A stretch of 64,000 nt of DNA, from positions 1,302,001-1,366,000 of the forward strand of contig JAPFFF010000016.1 of the NCBI GenBank assembly GCA_039105265.1. The letters are read 5' to 3'. The first letter of the stretch is position 1. Every line of letters starts with the position of its first letter. This stretch comes from Tritrichomonas musculus. Lineage: Eukaryota > Parabasalia > Tritrichomonadida > Tritrichomonadidae. The translations under genes and the position numbers were made by a program. Shown here piece by piece: positions 32,718 through 42,080 of the stretch. Under the pieces are notes generated by a model, which saw nothing but the letters and a program-made list of their open reading frames with translations, did no database searches and was not told where the DNA came from.

Positions 32718-33890
32718 TCAAACTTTTGTAATCTTGACATATTCCGAAATACCAAGGTCTTTATTTGTTAATTGAATGGATGCAGACATGTTAATTTGCT
32801 TGAGTGAACGGCATCCCTTAAAAATATTCTCACCGATTTTCGTATGAGAGCAAAAATATGACACAGATGACAAAGAATGACAATCACAGAAAACTAAGTC
32901 ACCAATAATAGATACCGAAGGAGGAATTGTTATTTGTGTAAGATCAGAACACCCAAAAAACGAAAAGTGACCAATTTTAGTTACAGAAGAAGGAATAATT
33001 ATTTGTTGAAGACTTGAACATTTATTGAAAGCTCTAGATCCAATTTCTAATAGAGAAGAAGGCATTTCAACTCGTTGAAGAGAAGTGCAAGAACTGAATG
33101 CTGAATTACCAATCGAGCTCACTGAATCTGGGATTGTTATTTGTATCAATGAAATGCAGCCATAAAAAGCATTATTTCCGATTTCATTCACTGAAGAAGG
33201 GATTGAAATTTGTACCAATGATTTACAAGAATAAAAGAGACCATCACTTATTCTAGTTATCGATGATAGAAGTGCAATTTCATTCAATAAATTACAGCCA
33301 CTGAATGTATTTGCTCCAATTTGAGTTACAGATGAGGGAATAACCATTTTGGTCAACATCTCACAAGAACTAAAAGCCATTTCTCCAATTATTGTCACTG
33401 ATGAAGGAATTGTTATTTGATTCAAAATTTTGCAATTATTGAAGGCATTATCATCAATACATGTCACCGAAGATGGAATATTTATCTTTCTAAGACTTGA
33501 ACATGAAGAGAAAGCATTCTTTCCTATCTTTGTTACTAAATGAGGAATTGTTACTTCTGCTAGCGAGGAGCACTTATTGAAACAAAATCCATTCATGCTA
33601 GAAACTGTTGATGGAATTGTTATCTGCTGTAATGACGAACATTCATCAAAAACATGAAAACTAATTGATGTAAGATATGAAGGAAGTATTATTTGATCCA
33701 ATGAACTGCATTTTGCAAATGCAAAGTTTTCAATCGATGTAACAGATGAAGGTATTGATACTCTTTCTAATGATGTACAGCCTTCAAAAGCTGACATCGA
33801 AATTACAGTGATTGTTGGAGGGATAGAAATTTTGGTCAATTTCACACAATCTTTAAAGCAACTGTTAGCAATTTGTGTCTTTTTTGACAA
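32718..33890 (-). CDS. BspA-like LRR protein, probably the 3' part of a DUF3447-ankyrin-BspA gene
   Basis: 390 codons, of which about 15 are LRR_5 units (IPSSVTSIENFAF, IPSSVTQIGANTFSGC and so on) with a cap ending ISEYVKITKV. The listed start is TTG. The frame stays open 26 codons further upstream to 33968 with no ATG, and that extension reads LNKNALQKAAKQNQIEIIYY, an ankyrin helix pair. The DUF3447 gene ends only 63 bases beyond, on the same strand. I think these were one DUF3447-ankyrin-BspA gene, now split by a frameshift or an AT-rich insertion, or joined by an unrecognised intron. No signal peptide or membrane span. Confidence 0.7.
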   Translation of the reverse strand: MSKKTQIANSCFKDCVKLTKISIPPTITVISMSAFEGCTSLERVSIPSSVTSIENFAFAKCSSLDQIILPSYLTSISFHVFDECSSLQQITIPSTVSSMNGFCFNKCSSLAEVTIPHLVTKIGKNAFSSCSSLRKINIPSSVTCIDDNAFNNCKILNQITIPSSVTIIGEMAFSSCEMLTKMVIPSSVTQIGANTFSGCNLLNEIALLSSITRISDGLFYSCKSLVQISIPSSVNEIGNNAFYGCISLIQITIPDSVSSIGNSAFSSCTSLQRVEMPSSLLEIGSRAFNKCSSLQQIIIPSSVTKIGHFSFFGCSDLTQITIPPSVSIIGDLVFCDCHSLSSVSYFCSHTKIGENIFKGCRSLKQINMSASIQLTNKDLGISEYVKITKV

Positions 33891-34030
33891 TAAATAATAA
33901 ATAATTTCAATTTGATTTTGTTTGGCAGCTTTTTGTAATGCATTTTTATTTAAAAAAAATTGTGAATTTCATTAAAAAGACATTAAAAAACATTATTCTA
34001 AATAAAATAGTTGAAATCATATTCAAACAT

Positions 34031-35161
34031 TTAAAAATAAATTGAATTAAAAACGATGATATTAAAAATCTCAAAAGAAAAACAATTTTTTTTTAAAACT
34101 ATCTGTGATTCAATATCATTTTTCTTTAGTTCCATTAATAAATTAACAATGTAATAATGATTATATTGGCACAAATAAAAAAACAAAAAAGGTTGATTAA
34201 CATTATTTGGGAAAAATGAGTAATTATAATAATGCAAACTGATACTAAAAAGACTTTCTAGAAAGCAAATTTTTTGCTCAGAGTTTCCATTGATGATTAG
34301 AAAATTATTCCTTATATAATTGGCAACTCCATTGTGATGGCATTTAATTGATTCAAATAAACATTCTTCATATGTTATGTCATCTGGCTTAACGTTGTTC
34401 GCTTCAAGGAGATGAATCAATTCTGCGTTATTTGAATGAATTGCATAAAGCCACAAAGATGAAGTCAATTCGACTTTATTCAATCTTAAAAAATTAAAGA
34501 TTTGAATCGATCCAAAAAAAGCTGAGTATTCAATTAAAGTTGGGTGTTTGTCAATTAGAAACGAATTTGTTTCAAAAATTGACGGTTTTATTTTAATGTC
34601 AGAAATTGGCAAATTTGTTTGACTTACGTAGGCAACAAAATCATCAATTAAATCAGATCTGATTAATGAACAAATGTAGGAATCATTTTGGCCAATTTGT
34701 CGTTTTTCTTCAAAATTGTGATCTTGTGAATAATCATCGGTTTTTAGGCCAATTTCTGGTGAAAAAAAGTGACAATAATCTGGGTAGCTAAGAATGAAAT
34801 CAGTAACAAATTTGTCAGGAGTTATGATTTGATTTTTAAGAAGGAAAAGAATGATTAACTTGTTTCCTTTAAATATATCAAAAATTTCGGAATTTGACAA
34901 GGTTTGTTTAATTTCATGCGAGAAATAAAGAATTATTTTTTTTGTTTTCTGGAATAATTTGTTCTTTCTGGCATGATTATCTAATATATTTAACAATAAA
35001 AGAAGAAAAGAAACCAATTCTTCTCGATTTTTCTTTTGTTTTATTGCATCAAATTTTTTCGAAATATTAATATATTCATCAATTTCAACATCGTCTTCTA
35101 AAAATTCAAGAAGGAGTTTATATTGCTCCTTTAATTGTGCGACATATTGCTGAATATCCAT
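34031..35161 (-). CDS. DUF3447/ankyrin-family protein
   Basis: 376 aa from ATG. The N-terminal half is the helical domain seen in trichomonad DUF3447 proteins (SNSEIFDIFKGNKLIILFLL, GQNDSYICSLIRSDLIDDFV). The central part is the DUF3447/ankyrin core (IKPSIFETNSFLIDKHPTLI, EYSAFFGSIQIFNFLRLNKV, ELTSSLWLYAIHSNNAELIH, ESIKCHHNGVANYI). The last 40 residues are less typical (KKNCFSFEIFNIIVFNSIYF), as if reading into non-coding DNA. Close relative of 54833-55993. Intracellular interaction protein; the next gene downstream may be its original 3' part. Confidence 0.85.
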   Translation of the reverse strand: MDIQQYVAQLKEQYKLLLEFLEDDVEIDEYINISKKFDAIKQKKNREELVSFLLLLLNILDNHARKNKLFQKTKKIILYFSHEIKQTLSNSEIFDIFKGNKLIILFLLKNQIITPDKFVTDFILSYPDYCHFFSPEIGLKTDDYSQDHNFEEKRQIGQNDSYICSLIRSDLIDDFVAYVSQTNLPISDIKIKPSIFETNSFLIDKHPTLIEYSAFFGSIQIFNFLRLNKVELTSSLWLYAIHSNNAELIHLLEANNVKPDDITYEECLFESIKCHHNGVANYIRNNFLIINGNSEQKICFLESLFSISLHYYNYSFFPNNVNQPFLFFYLCQYNHYYIVNLLMELKKNDIESQIVLKKNCFSFEIFNIIVFNSIYF

Positions 35162-35302
35162 TTTACAAAAATTTGCTAAAAATTTTTAAAGCAAATAAAC
35201 CATTCAAAAAGTAGATAATTTTTTTGTGAAAATTGTTAATCAAACTAAAATCTTGGAATTTTATAAATATAATTATACCAATATATATCTTATTATTGCA
35301 TC

Positions 35303-35940
35303 GTGCTAATACCAAAAAATTCTATTCTCAATGACATAAAAAGAGCACAAAAATCAGTTTTATATATATATATATATATTTTAATTGATACCGTCAGTGA
35401 TTTTATTGTGAGTGGACGTTACAATTTTTTAAAAAAGGAAGATTTATCGAGATTCCCTATGGCTATTGCAATAGAAAATACTAGTTTTCCCAATCAGAAA
35501 AAAATCACCAACTGTAATGAAGAAACAAGAATAACAGTTAATAAGTTTAATGAACTTTATTTGAATTCTCAGCATGAAGTATTCACAGAAATCATTTCTC
35601 GTTTTCCAAGTCATTCAAAAATCAGATTGATCAGACACAAAATAAGTCAAGCCAGTCAGAAAAATATTTTAAAATAGGTGTTGACGCCAAACCATCACAT
35701 TTGCTCATTGAACTTAACAATCTATTCGGATACAAAACTTTTTTATATATGCGAATTGATGATATTGTTCTTCGACATTCTTTAACTACAAATAACATTA
35801 ATTTATATTTTACAACTGTGTTTATCTAGAAAAAGTTGTCATTTCTCCTTCAATTACAAGAATCGAAAAATGTGCCTTTTTTGGCTGTGATAAATTGAAG
35901 AAAATAGAAATTCCTTAATTTATCTAACATATCAAATTTA
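35303..35940 (+). pseudogene. broken BspA-type gene
   Basis: A frame without ATG (GTG at 35303) runs 124 codons through a TATATA microsatellite into DTVSDFIVSGRYNFL and PMAIAIENTSFPNQK. Coding continues in the next frame (KPSHLLIELNNLFGYKTFLY). Then comes an LRR_5 unit (EKVVISPSITRIEKCAFFGC) followed by stops. The N-terminal segment resembles the ankyrin/BTB-like heads that precede some BspA arrays here. At least two breaks. Confidence 0.5.
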
Positions 35941-35949
35941 AGAAATAGT

Positions 35950-36580
35950 TCAGATATTCTGATGAATGATATATTGTTGTCGTTATTTAATATATCATAT
36001 TTAGTGGTTATTTCATTAACTGAGTTGGTTATCTGATCATTCAGTTCATCATATTTATCGGTTATCTGTTCATGCGTTCGTTATAGTTATCTGTTAACTG
36101 TTCATGTAACTGATCATTCAATAAATCATGTAAATGGTTATATTTATCCGTTTTCGGTTCACTTAACTGATCATACTTACCGGTTATTTCATCATATTTA
36201 TCATATTTCTGTTCATTCGTTTCATCATTCTTATTTTTTACATGTATCGCCAATATTTTTACAATATTCTTTCATAAACTCAACTTATTTTTTATAATTA
36301 TCAATATGTTTATTCAATTTATCATCTGCTTCGATATCATGTATACTCAACTCAGATTTTATATCAACTAACGAGTCATTAATCATTCCATTCACATGTT
36401 TAGTAATCAATGTATTAACTATTTCTTGTAATTGATCGAATTTTTGATCTATATCATCAGATAATTTAGTTATTCTATACTAGTATTATCATCAGTTAAT
36501 TTACAACATTCTTTTATTGATTCAATCGTTTTTAATTTAATTCTTTGTTGTTGTTGTTGATGTTCTTTCAAAAAAAAAAA
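35950..36580 (-). pseudogene. broken coiled-coil protein
   Basis: On the minus strand a Gln-run start (HQQQQQRIKLKTIES) is followed, in shifting frames, by heptad-like sequence: LSDDIDQKFDQLQEIVNTLI, IEADDKLNKHIDNYKK, NEQKYDKYDEITGKYDQLSE, TDKYDELNDQITNSVNEITT. The recurring DKYDEL/DQL motif indicates internal duplication. Two or more stops and shifts break it. Family not recognised. It lies directly downstream of the BspA-C2 gene. Confidence 0.5.
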
Positions 36581-36643
36581 TTAAATAATTATGTGATCTT
36601 TAAAATGAGATTTGTTTATTTAGGTTAAACTAAAGTTTTAAAC

Positions 36644-38692
36644 TTATTGTGGTTGTGCTTCTGGCTCAACGAAATATTCATGGCGATTAAGGGCAATGAT
36701 AACTGTTCCATAGGATTCATGTATTTCTTGGATGGCATTTTCTCCATTGAACTTTCTTGGCTTAAGAAGTGGATAAAGCTTTGGTTCATTTGGTCCTTCA
36801 GTAACATCGTGAATTGGGATTCTGGCTATACCAATTCTTTGAAGTCCATTTACAGAATGCTGTTGATAAAGAATAACCTGAACACCATCTCCAAGTTTGC
36901 CTTTTTCTAATTTGAAATCTTTATTGAAATGCGGGGAAGTGCTGTTGGAGTTATCAGTTTGAACAAGAGTTCCTTTCCCCTTTCCAATTGCTGAACGTCC
37001 AATTAATTGAACTGTTGCGTAAACTGTGAGATGTTCATCTTGATCAACAGCAAGATTTTCACAACCGAAAAGTATACCATCAACTTCTTCAACTCTTTTT
37101 GGCTTAGGTGGCTTGGGTTCTGTTTTTTGTTCAACTACAGCATGCACATGGTTGAAGTCTTGTCCCTTTAAGATATCATCAAGTGTCTTTGAGCATTCAG
37201 TGTAACCGGTGAAGCTTGTAGTGAAAGTGGATCCGTCATTTCCCCATTGAAAGTGGCATTGTTGTACTGGTTCTAAATTAATACTTCTTGATTGGTAAGC
37301 AGGAGTTTGCTTCTTTGCTTTTATCGACTTTTCTATTGTTTTTGGTTCTTTGAATTCTTCAATGAAATGTATTTTGCTCTTGCAATAATTTAGACCAACA
37401 CCAGATAATTGTGCATTTTTTCTGACGAGTATTTTGGCATTATCTGGAATATAATTTGTTGATTCATCTCCAAAAATAATCTGGTCTGCATTTGTGAAAA
37501 TGATAGTTGAAATATTACTTGAATAGAAACAGCAATATCCAATTTCTATATACTTGCCAAGGAATTCAACATATTTGAGATTGTGATTATACTGTAAAGA
37601 GTAACAACCTATTTTTTTCAATGAAGGAGGAAATACGAGTTTTTCTGATGAATTTTCTGAAAATGCGTAATTTTCTATTAACTCGAGTGATGAGTTGGGC
37701 TCAAATGTGATATTTTTTAACTGTTTGCATGATTCGAAAGCATAAGCTTTGATCACTTTGATATAAGATGGAATCATGATGCTTTCTACATTACGCCTAC
37801 AAAAGAAAATAGTATCAAACACACCACTCCCATGTTCGCTTTCCATCACAATATAATTCCCATCTATTAGCTTAAAAAACTTGTTTTCTGGTGAAATTTC
37901 AATTTTAAACAGATTATCATTATAACCAAAGCATGTTCCAAGATATTCAACACTTGCTGGAATAGATATGCTCTCGAGGTTGCAGCTTTCGAATGCTCTA
38001 TCATTAATTTTCTTGAGTTTAGAATTGGATGGAAATCGAACAGATTTCAATCTAGGATTACCTAAAAAAGATCCTTCTCCAATCATTTCAACACTTGCTG
38101 GAATTATCAAATCTTCGATTCTTGTTCTAAAAAATGCTTCAAAACCAATAATTTTGAGTTCTGAGTTTGTTTCAAATTTAATAGATTTCAGTTTTCTATT
38201 AAAAAAAGATTTAGATTCTATGATGCTAATTTGAGCAGGGATCACAGCTTCTTCTACATCAGTCATACAAAATTGGAGAACATCAAATTTATCAATGTCA
38301 TCATTGCTTTTACTAAGAATAAATTGATTGTTAAACAATATTAAATGATGATTATTTCGAGAGATTTCTATTTCATCCAACTCGTTGATTTCTGCGATGC
38401 TCCTGATAATATTTTTAACTTTTGGAGGAATTTGGAGTTTTTTATAATGTGCGTAATCAAAGCAATTGACATCAAATTCAATTTCAGAGTCCTCTGGAAA
38501 TGTTAATGAGTCAAATTTACAACTTGAAAATGCAAAAAAGCGAATATTTGTTATTTTATATTTTTTATTATCTTTTTCAAAGAAATGTGGAATAAAAATG
38601 TTTCCAGTAGCTTTAGGCGAATGAACAATCGTAGCAGTATTATCGTATTCACTGATTTCGGCCATAAGACCATCTTTAATTTCAAAAATCAT
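36644..38692 (-). CDS. BspA LRR protein with C-terminal C2-like domain
   Basis: 682 aa. About 1-430 is an LRR_5 array with the intracellular-type repeats (FDVLQFCMTDVEEAVIPAQI, ESIMIPSYIKVIKAYAFESC). About 440-545 is a linker with a Lys/Pro-rich stretch (EPKPPKPKRVEE). About 550-670 looks like a C2 domain: LTVYATVQLIG, SPHFNKDFKLEKG, VQVILYQQ, RIGIARIPIHDV. The usual calcium-binding Asp clusters are not obvious, so lipid or protein binding without calcium is more likely. No signal peptide or membrane span. The C2 part uses more C/G, as if it came from a different gene. Confidence 0.8.
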   Translation of the reverse strand: MIFEIKDGLMAEISEYDNTATIVHSPKATGNIFIPHFFEKDNKKYKITNIRFFAFSSCKFDSLTFPEDSEIEFDVNCFDYAHYKKLQIPPKVKNIIRSIAEINELDEIEISRNNHHLILFNNQFILSKSNDDIDKFDVLQFCMTDVEEAVIPAQISIIESKSFFNRKLKSIKFETNSELKIIGFEAFFRTRIEDLIIPASVEMIGEGSFLGNPRLKSVRFPSNSKLKKINDRAFESCNLESISIPASVEYLGTCFGYNDNLFKIEISPENKFFKLIDGNYIVMESEHGSGVFDTIFFCRRNVESIMIPSYIKVIKAYAFESCKQLKNITFEPNSSLELIENYAFSENSSEKLVFPPSLKKIGCYSLQYNHNLKYVEFLGKYIEIGYCCFYSSNISTIIFTNADQIIFGDESTNYIPDNAKILVRKNAQLSGVGLNYCKSKIHFIEEFKEPKTIEKSIKAKKQTPAYQSRSINLEPVQQCHFQWGNDGSTFTTSFTGYTECSKTLDDILKGQDFNHVHAVVEQKTEPKPPKPKRVEEVDGILFGCENLAVDQDEHLTVYATVQLIGRSAIGKGKGTLVQTDNSNSTSPHFNKDFKLEKGKLGDGVQVILYQQHSVNGLQRIGIARIPIHDVTEGPNEPKLYPLLKPRKFNGENAIQEIHESYGTVIIALNRHEYFVEPEAQPQ

Positions 38693-39076
38693 TTTAATAA
38701 AAAAAATGGGGAAATTGCACTTTTTTGTTTTTTTTCATTAATATTTTTTGAGAAATTTGTTCTCAAAAATTTGAAAAGTTTTGAATATGCATAGAAAATT
38801 TTTATCAAAAAAATATTGGAAAAAATAAAAATTTCTCGAAATAAAAAGGTTAAATATTGAGAAATTAATGCAATGAAAAATGAAGATATCTATTAATATT
38901 TCTTTGAATTGATTCTATAAATTTTTTATATAATAATAATAATAAAAAAGAAATTCTTCAAAATTTTTTATATAATTGTTACCAAGACTATATACAATCA
39001 AAAAGGAGTCCAAATCAGTTGGGTCGAAACGTTGGTTTGATGATATATATATAAATCTTTCTGAATATAAATATCA
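38693..39076. other. AT-rich intergenic DNA
   Basis: Promoter side of the BspA-C2 gene and 3' flank of the next gene; no motif recognised. Confidence 0.5.
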
Positions 39077-41701
39077 TCATTTGAAATAAGGACATAATCG
39101 TTTTGAAATCATTACAAAAGCATCTCTACAATCAATAAACAATCGTTTATCAATTGATTGAATTTCTTCATCAATTTCGATGATTTTTAAATGATAACAG
39201 TAATTTAAAAATGGTTCATCAATTCTTGTTACATTAGGAGGAATGTAAATGCTCACAATTGGGCAATAATGAAATGCATATCTATCAATCCTTTTAAGTT
39301 GTGAATTTGATGGGATTTCTATTTTCTGAAGCTTTTCACAATTTCCAAAAGCACCTTCACAAATTTGAGTGATGTGATGTGGAATTGTAATTGACCTGAT
39401 GTTTCTATAAGCAAAAACAAGAGCATCAAATTTATCACTCTCAATGCTAGTTTTCCCGACGATCAAATTGCCATCAATTAATTTAAAATGCTGATTATTT
39501 GGCATAACTTTCACTTTGGATAATTTTGATGGAAAGAACCAGTCATTTTCAAGTTCTGAAACTTTTGGTGGGATTGTAAAGCTTTCAATTGAACTAGAAA
39601 GAAAGGCGAAACTTTCTATTTTTTTAAGTTCTGAATCTTCAGAAAATTTCAATTCTTTCAATTTTATACAACAATGAAATGTGTACTCTGAAATTTTGGT
39701 GATATGAGGCGGAACAAACAAGCTCTCAATCGATGACTTATAGAATGCACTTTTATCGATATTTGTAAGTTCTGAATTTAACGGAATTTCTACTTCTTGT
39801 AGTTTTTCACAATGTGAAAAAGCAGATTCACCAATTCTTTTAACTTTTGAGGGAATGACAACTTTTTCTATCTGAGAATATGCAAATGAATGTGATGCAA
39901 TCCATTTAATATTTGGTGGAATTTCAACTGTTTTAATATCACGACAAGCAAATAGAATAACATCAAAATCATCACTTTTTGAATCAGATTTACCAAGCAG
40001 CAATTTGTCATTCAAAAGTAAAATATTTTTCAATTTATTCGGAATAATATTAATATTTACCAAGTTCTTCACTCCATTACACCATCCTTCTTTGAGCTCA
40101 CAAACACTCGAAGGTATCGTAAGGCTAGTGATTGATGACAAATAAAATGCTTTGTTTTCAATTACTTGAAGCTCTGAATTTGGATCAAATTCAATTGTTT
40201 CTAATTCAAAACAAAGTGAAAACGAACATTCACAAATTTTATTTACATGCTGAGGAATAAAAACAGTCTTTATCGACGAATTAGTAAATGCATTCTTTTC
40301 AATTACTTGGAGTTCAGAATCTTTTTCTATTTCAATTTCACAAAGATCTCTGCAATAGTAGAAACATTGTTCATCAATTTTTTTGACATGACGAGGAACA
40401 ATGAATTTTTTTATTTTGGCTTTATAGAATGTATTTTTACCAATCGATTGAAGTTGGGAATCAGATTCAATTTCAATTTGTTCAAGATTAGTACACCAGG
40501 AAAATGAACTGTCACCAATATGAGTGATGTGACGTGGAATCACAATTTTATCAAAAATACAATAGGAAAATGCATATGATTGAATTATTCTAATGAATGA
40601 TGGAATTGTAACCGTTTTTATATTTCGATTAACAAAAACAAGAACATCAAATTCTTCACTTTTTGAGTTTGATTTACCAACAACCAAATTATATTCATCG
40701 TAATTATTGTAATTTTTGTTGTTTGGCATAATTGTCACTTTTTTCAAATTATGCGTAAATGAACACCAGCCATCTTTGAGTTCTGTGACAGTTGAAGGAA
40801 TTAGGAGATCATTAAATGAGGTTCGATAAAATGCATCCTTTTCAATTATTTGAAGTTCTGAATTTTGTTGAAATTCAATTTTCTGAAGATCATAGCATGA
40901 GTGAAATGTTCCTTCACAAATTTTGGTGATGTGACTTGGAATCACAATTTCTTCAATTGAACAATCACAGAAAGAATAAGGCCCAAGTATCTTAATAAAC
41001 GACGGAATTGTGACTTTTTCAATTCTTCGGTTGACAAAAACAAGAACATCAAATTCTTCACTTTTTGAATTGGATTTGCCAACGATCAAATTTTCATCAA
41101 TTTTTTTAATATTTTGGTGAAAGTTTTGAAATATCGTCACTTTTGTTAAATTGGGTGTGCCAAAGCACCATCTTTCTTTCAGTTCAGAGATACTTGATGG
41201 GATCAAAAGCTCTTCAATTGATGAGTTCGAAAAGGTATCTGATTCGATGATATGAAGCTTTGAATTTGGTGGAAATTCAATACGTGAAAGATTTTCACAT
41301 TGATAAAAGGAATTCTCGCAAATTTTGGTGACACTTGATGGAAATATAATCTTCTCAATGGATGAGTTGGTAAATGCTTCTTTTTCAATGATCTGAAGTT
41401 CTGAATCTGATGGAAATTGAACAAGCTTAATTTGGTCAGAATCTTTGAATGCGCCTTTTAATATACTTGTAATTATGAATTCTTGCGTTTCGTAGTTAAT
41501 TGAACGTGGAATTAAAACATCTCCAGATATCAAATCATTATCGCATATACCAGCTGTTTGCTCTTTCTCATTTACTAAATAGATGAGCGACCCTAATTTA
41601 ATTTTTTTGTAGGGCTTGTTTTCTTCTACTAGACGAAAGTTTTCGGACATATTTTTTTCATAAAAAATAAACTTTTCAAATTTTTGAAAGAAATTTAACA
41701 T
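39077..41701 (-). CDS. long intracellular BspA-like LRR protein
   Basis: 874 aa. Met18 (MSENFRLVEENKPYKK, about 41650) is a likelier start than Met1, since the first 17 residues are Phe/Lys-rich like the leader DNA. The body is built of about six super-units of around 130 residues, each with LRR_5 repeats, an LKEGWCFGTPNLTKVTI-type turn, and the insert VGKSNSKSEEFDVLVFVNR. No signal peptide, membrane span or tail domain. This subfamily with the GKSxSKSxxFDV insert also includes 20537-21442 and the relic at 29690-29970. A scaffold or recognition role is inferred only. Confidence 0.88.
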   Translation of the reverse strand: MLNFFQKFEKFIFYEKNMSENFRLVEENKPYKKIKLGSLIYLVNEKEQTAGICDNDLISGDVLIPRSINYETQEFIITSILKGAFKDSDQIKLVQFPSDSELQIIEKEAFTNSSIEKIIFPSSVTKICENSFYQCENLSRIEFPPNSKLHIIESDTFSNSSIEELLIPSSISELKERWCFGTPNLTKVTIFQNFHQNIKKIDENLIVGKSNSKSEEFDVLVFVNRRIEKVTIPSFIKILGPYSFCDCSIEEIVIPSHITKICEGTFHSCYDLQKIEFQQNSELQIIEKDAFYRTSFNDLLIPSTVTELKDGWCSFTHNLKKVTIMPNNKNYNNYDEYNLVVGKSNSKSEEFDVLVFVNRNIKTVTIPSFIRIIQSYAFSYCIFDKIVIPRHITHIGDSSFSWCTNLEQIEIESDSQLQSIGKNTFYKAKIKKFIVPRHVKKIDEQCFYYCRDLCEIEIEKDSELQVIEKNAFTNSSIKTVFIPQHVNKICECSFSLCFELETIEFDPNSELQVIENKAFYLSSITSLTIPSSVCELKEGWCNGVKNLVNINIIPNKLKNILLLNDKLLLGKSDSKSDDFDVILFACRDIKTVEIPPNIKWIASHSFAYSQIEKVVIPSKVKRIGESAFSHCEKLQEVEIPLNSELTNIDKSAFYKSSIESLFVPPHITKISEYTFHCCIKLKELKFSEDSELKKIESFAFLSSSIESFTIPPKVSELENDWFFPSKLSKVKVMPNNQHFKLIDGNLIVGKTSIESDKFDALVFAYRNIRSITIPHHITQICEGAFGNCEKLQKIEIPSNSQLKRIDRYAFHYCPIVSIYIPPNVTRIDEPFLNYCYHLKIIEIDEEIQSIDKRLFIDCRDAFVMISKRLCPYFK

Positions 41702-42080
41702 TTAAAAATTTTAAGGATTCAAAAAAGTTATTAAAAATTTGAGATAAAATACTCAAATTTCTTTCTTGAAGAAAATTTAAGATATTTATAAACTCAGTTT
41801 TTTAATCATTGCCCCTTTCAATTTTCTATTAAAATTAAAAAATTGAATAAATAATTTCATTTTTATTTATGTTTGATCAATGCAATTTACTCCAAAATGA
41901 GATTTGATAAAAAACCTGATGCATTTAACAAAATTATACTAGATCATTTAGGATTACTGAAAGAAGATAACTATTGTTTAATTCAACACATCTGTATAAA
42001 ATGTAACTTTTTGAGAAAAGAGTATCATAGAAAAAGTGAGAAATTTGTGTTAAAAAAAACGTATTGATTGAAAATTGAGG
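41702..42080. other. AT-rich intergenic DNA
   Basis: The 64-codon plus frame at 41873-42067 starts with TTG and has no recognised domain; I do not call it a gene. Confidence 0.5.

Noticed and set aside
33890-34030. A conventional trichomonad intron joining the DUF3447 and BspA frames
   Set aside because: No GTAYGT donor or ACTAACACACAG-like acceptor could be seen; a frameshift or insertion is simpler.
41873-42067. 64-codon plus-strand frame
   Set aside because: Starts with TTG, no motif, sits between two minus-strand genes; not enough support.
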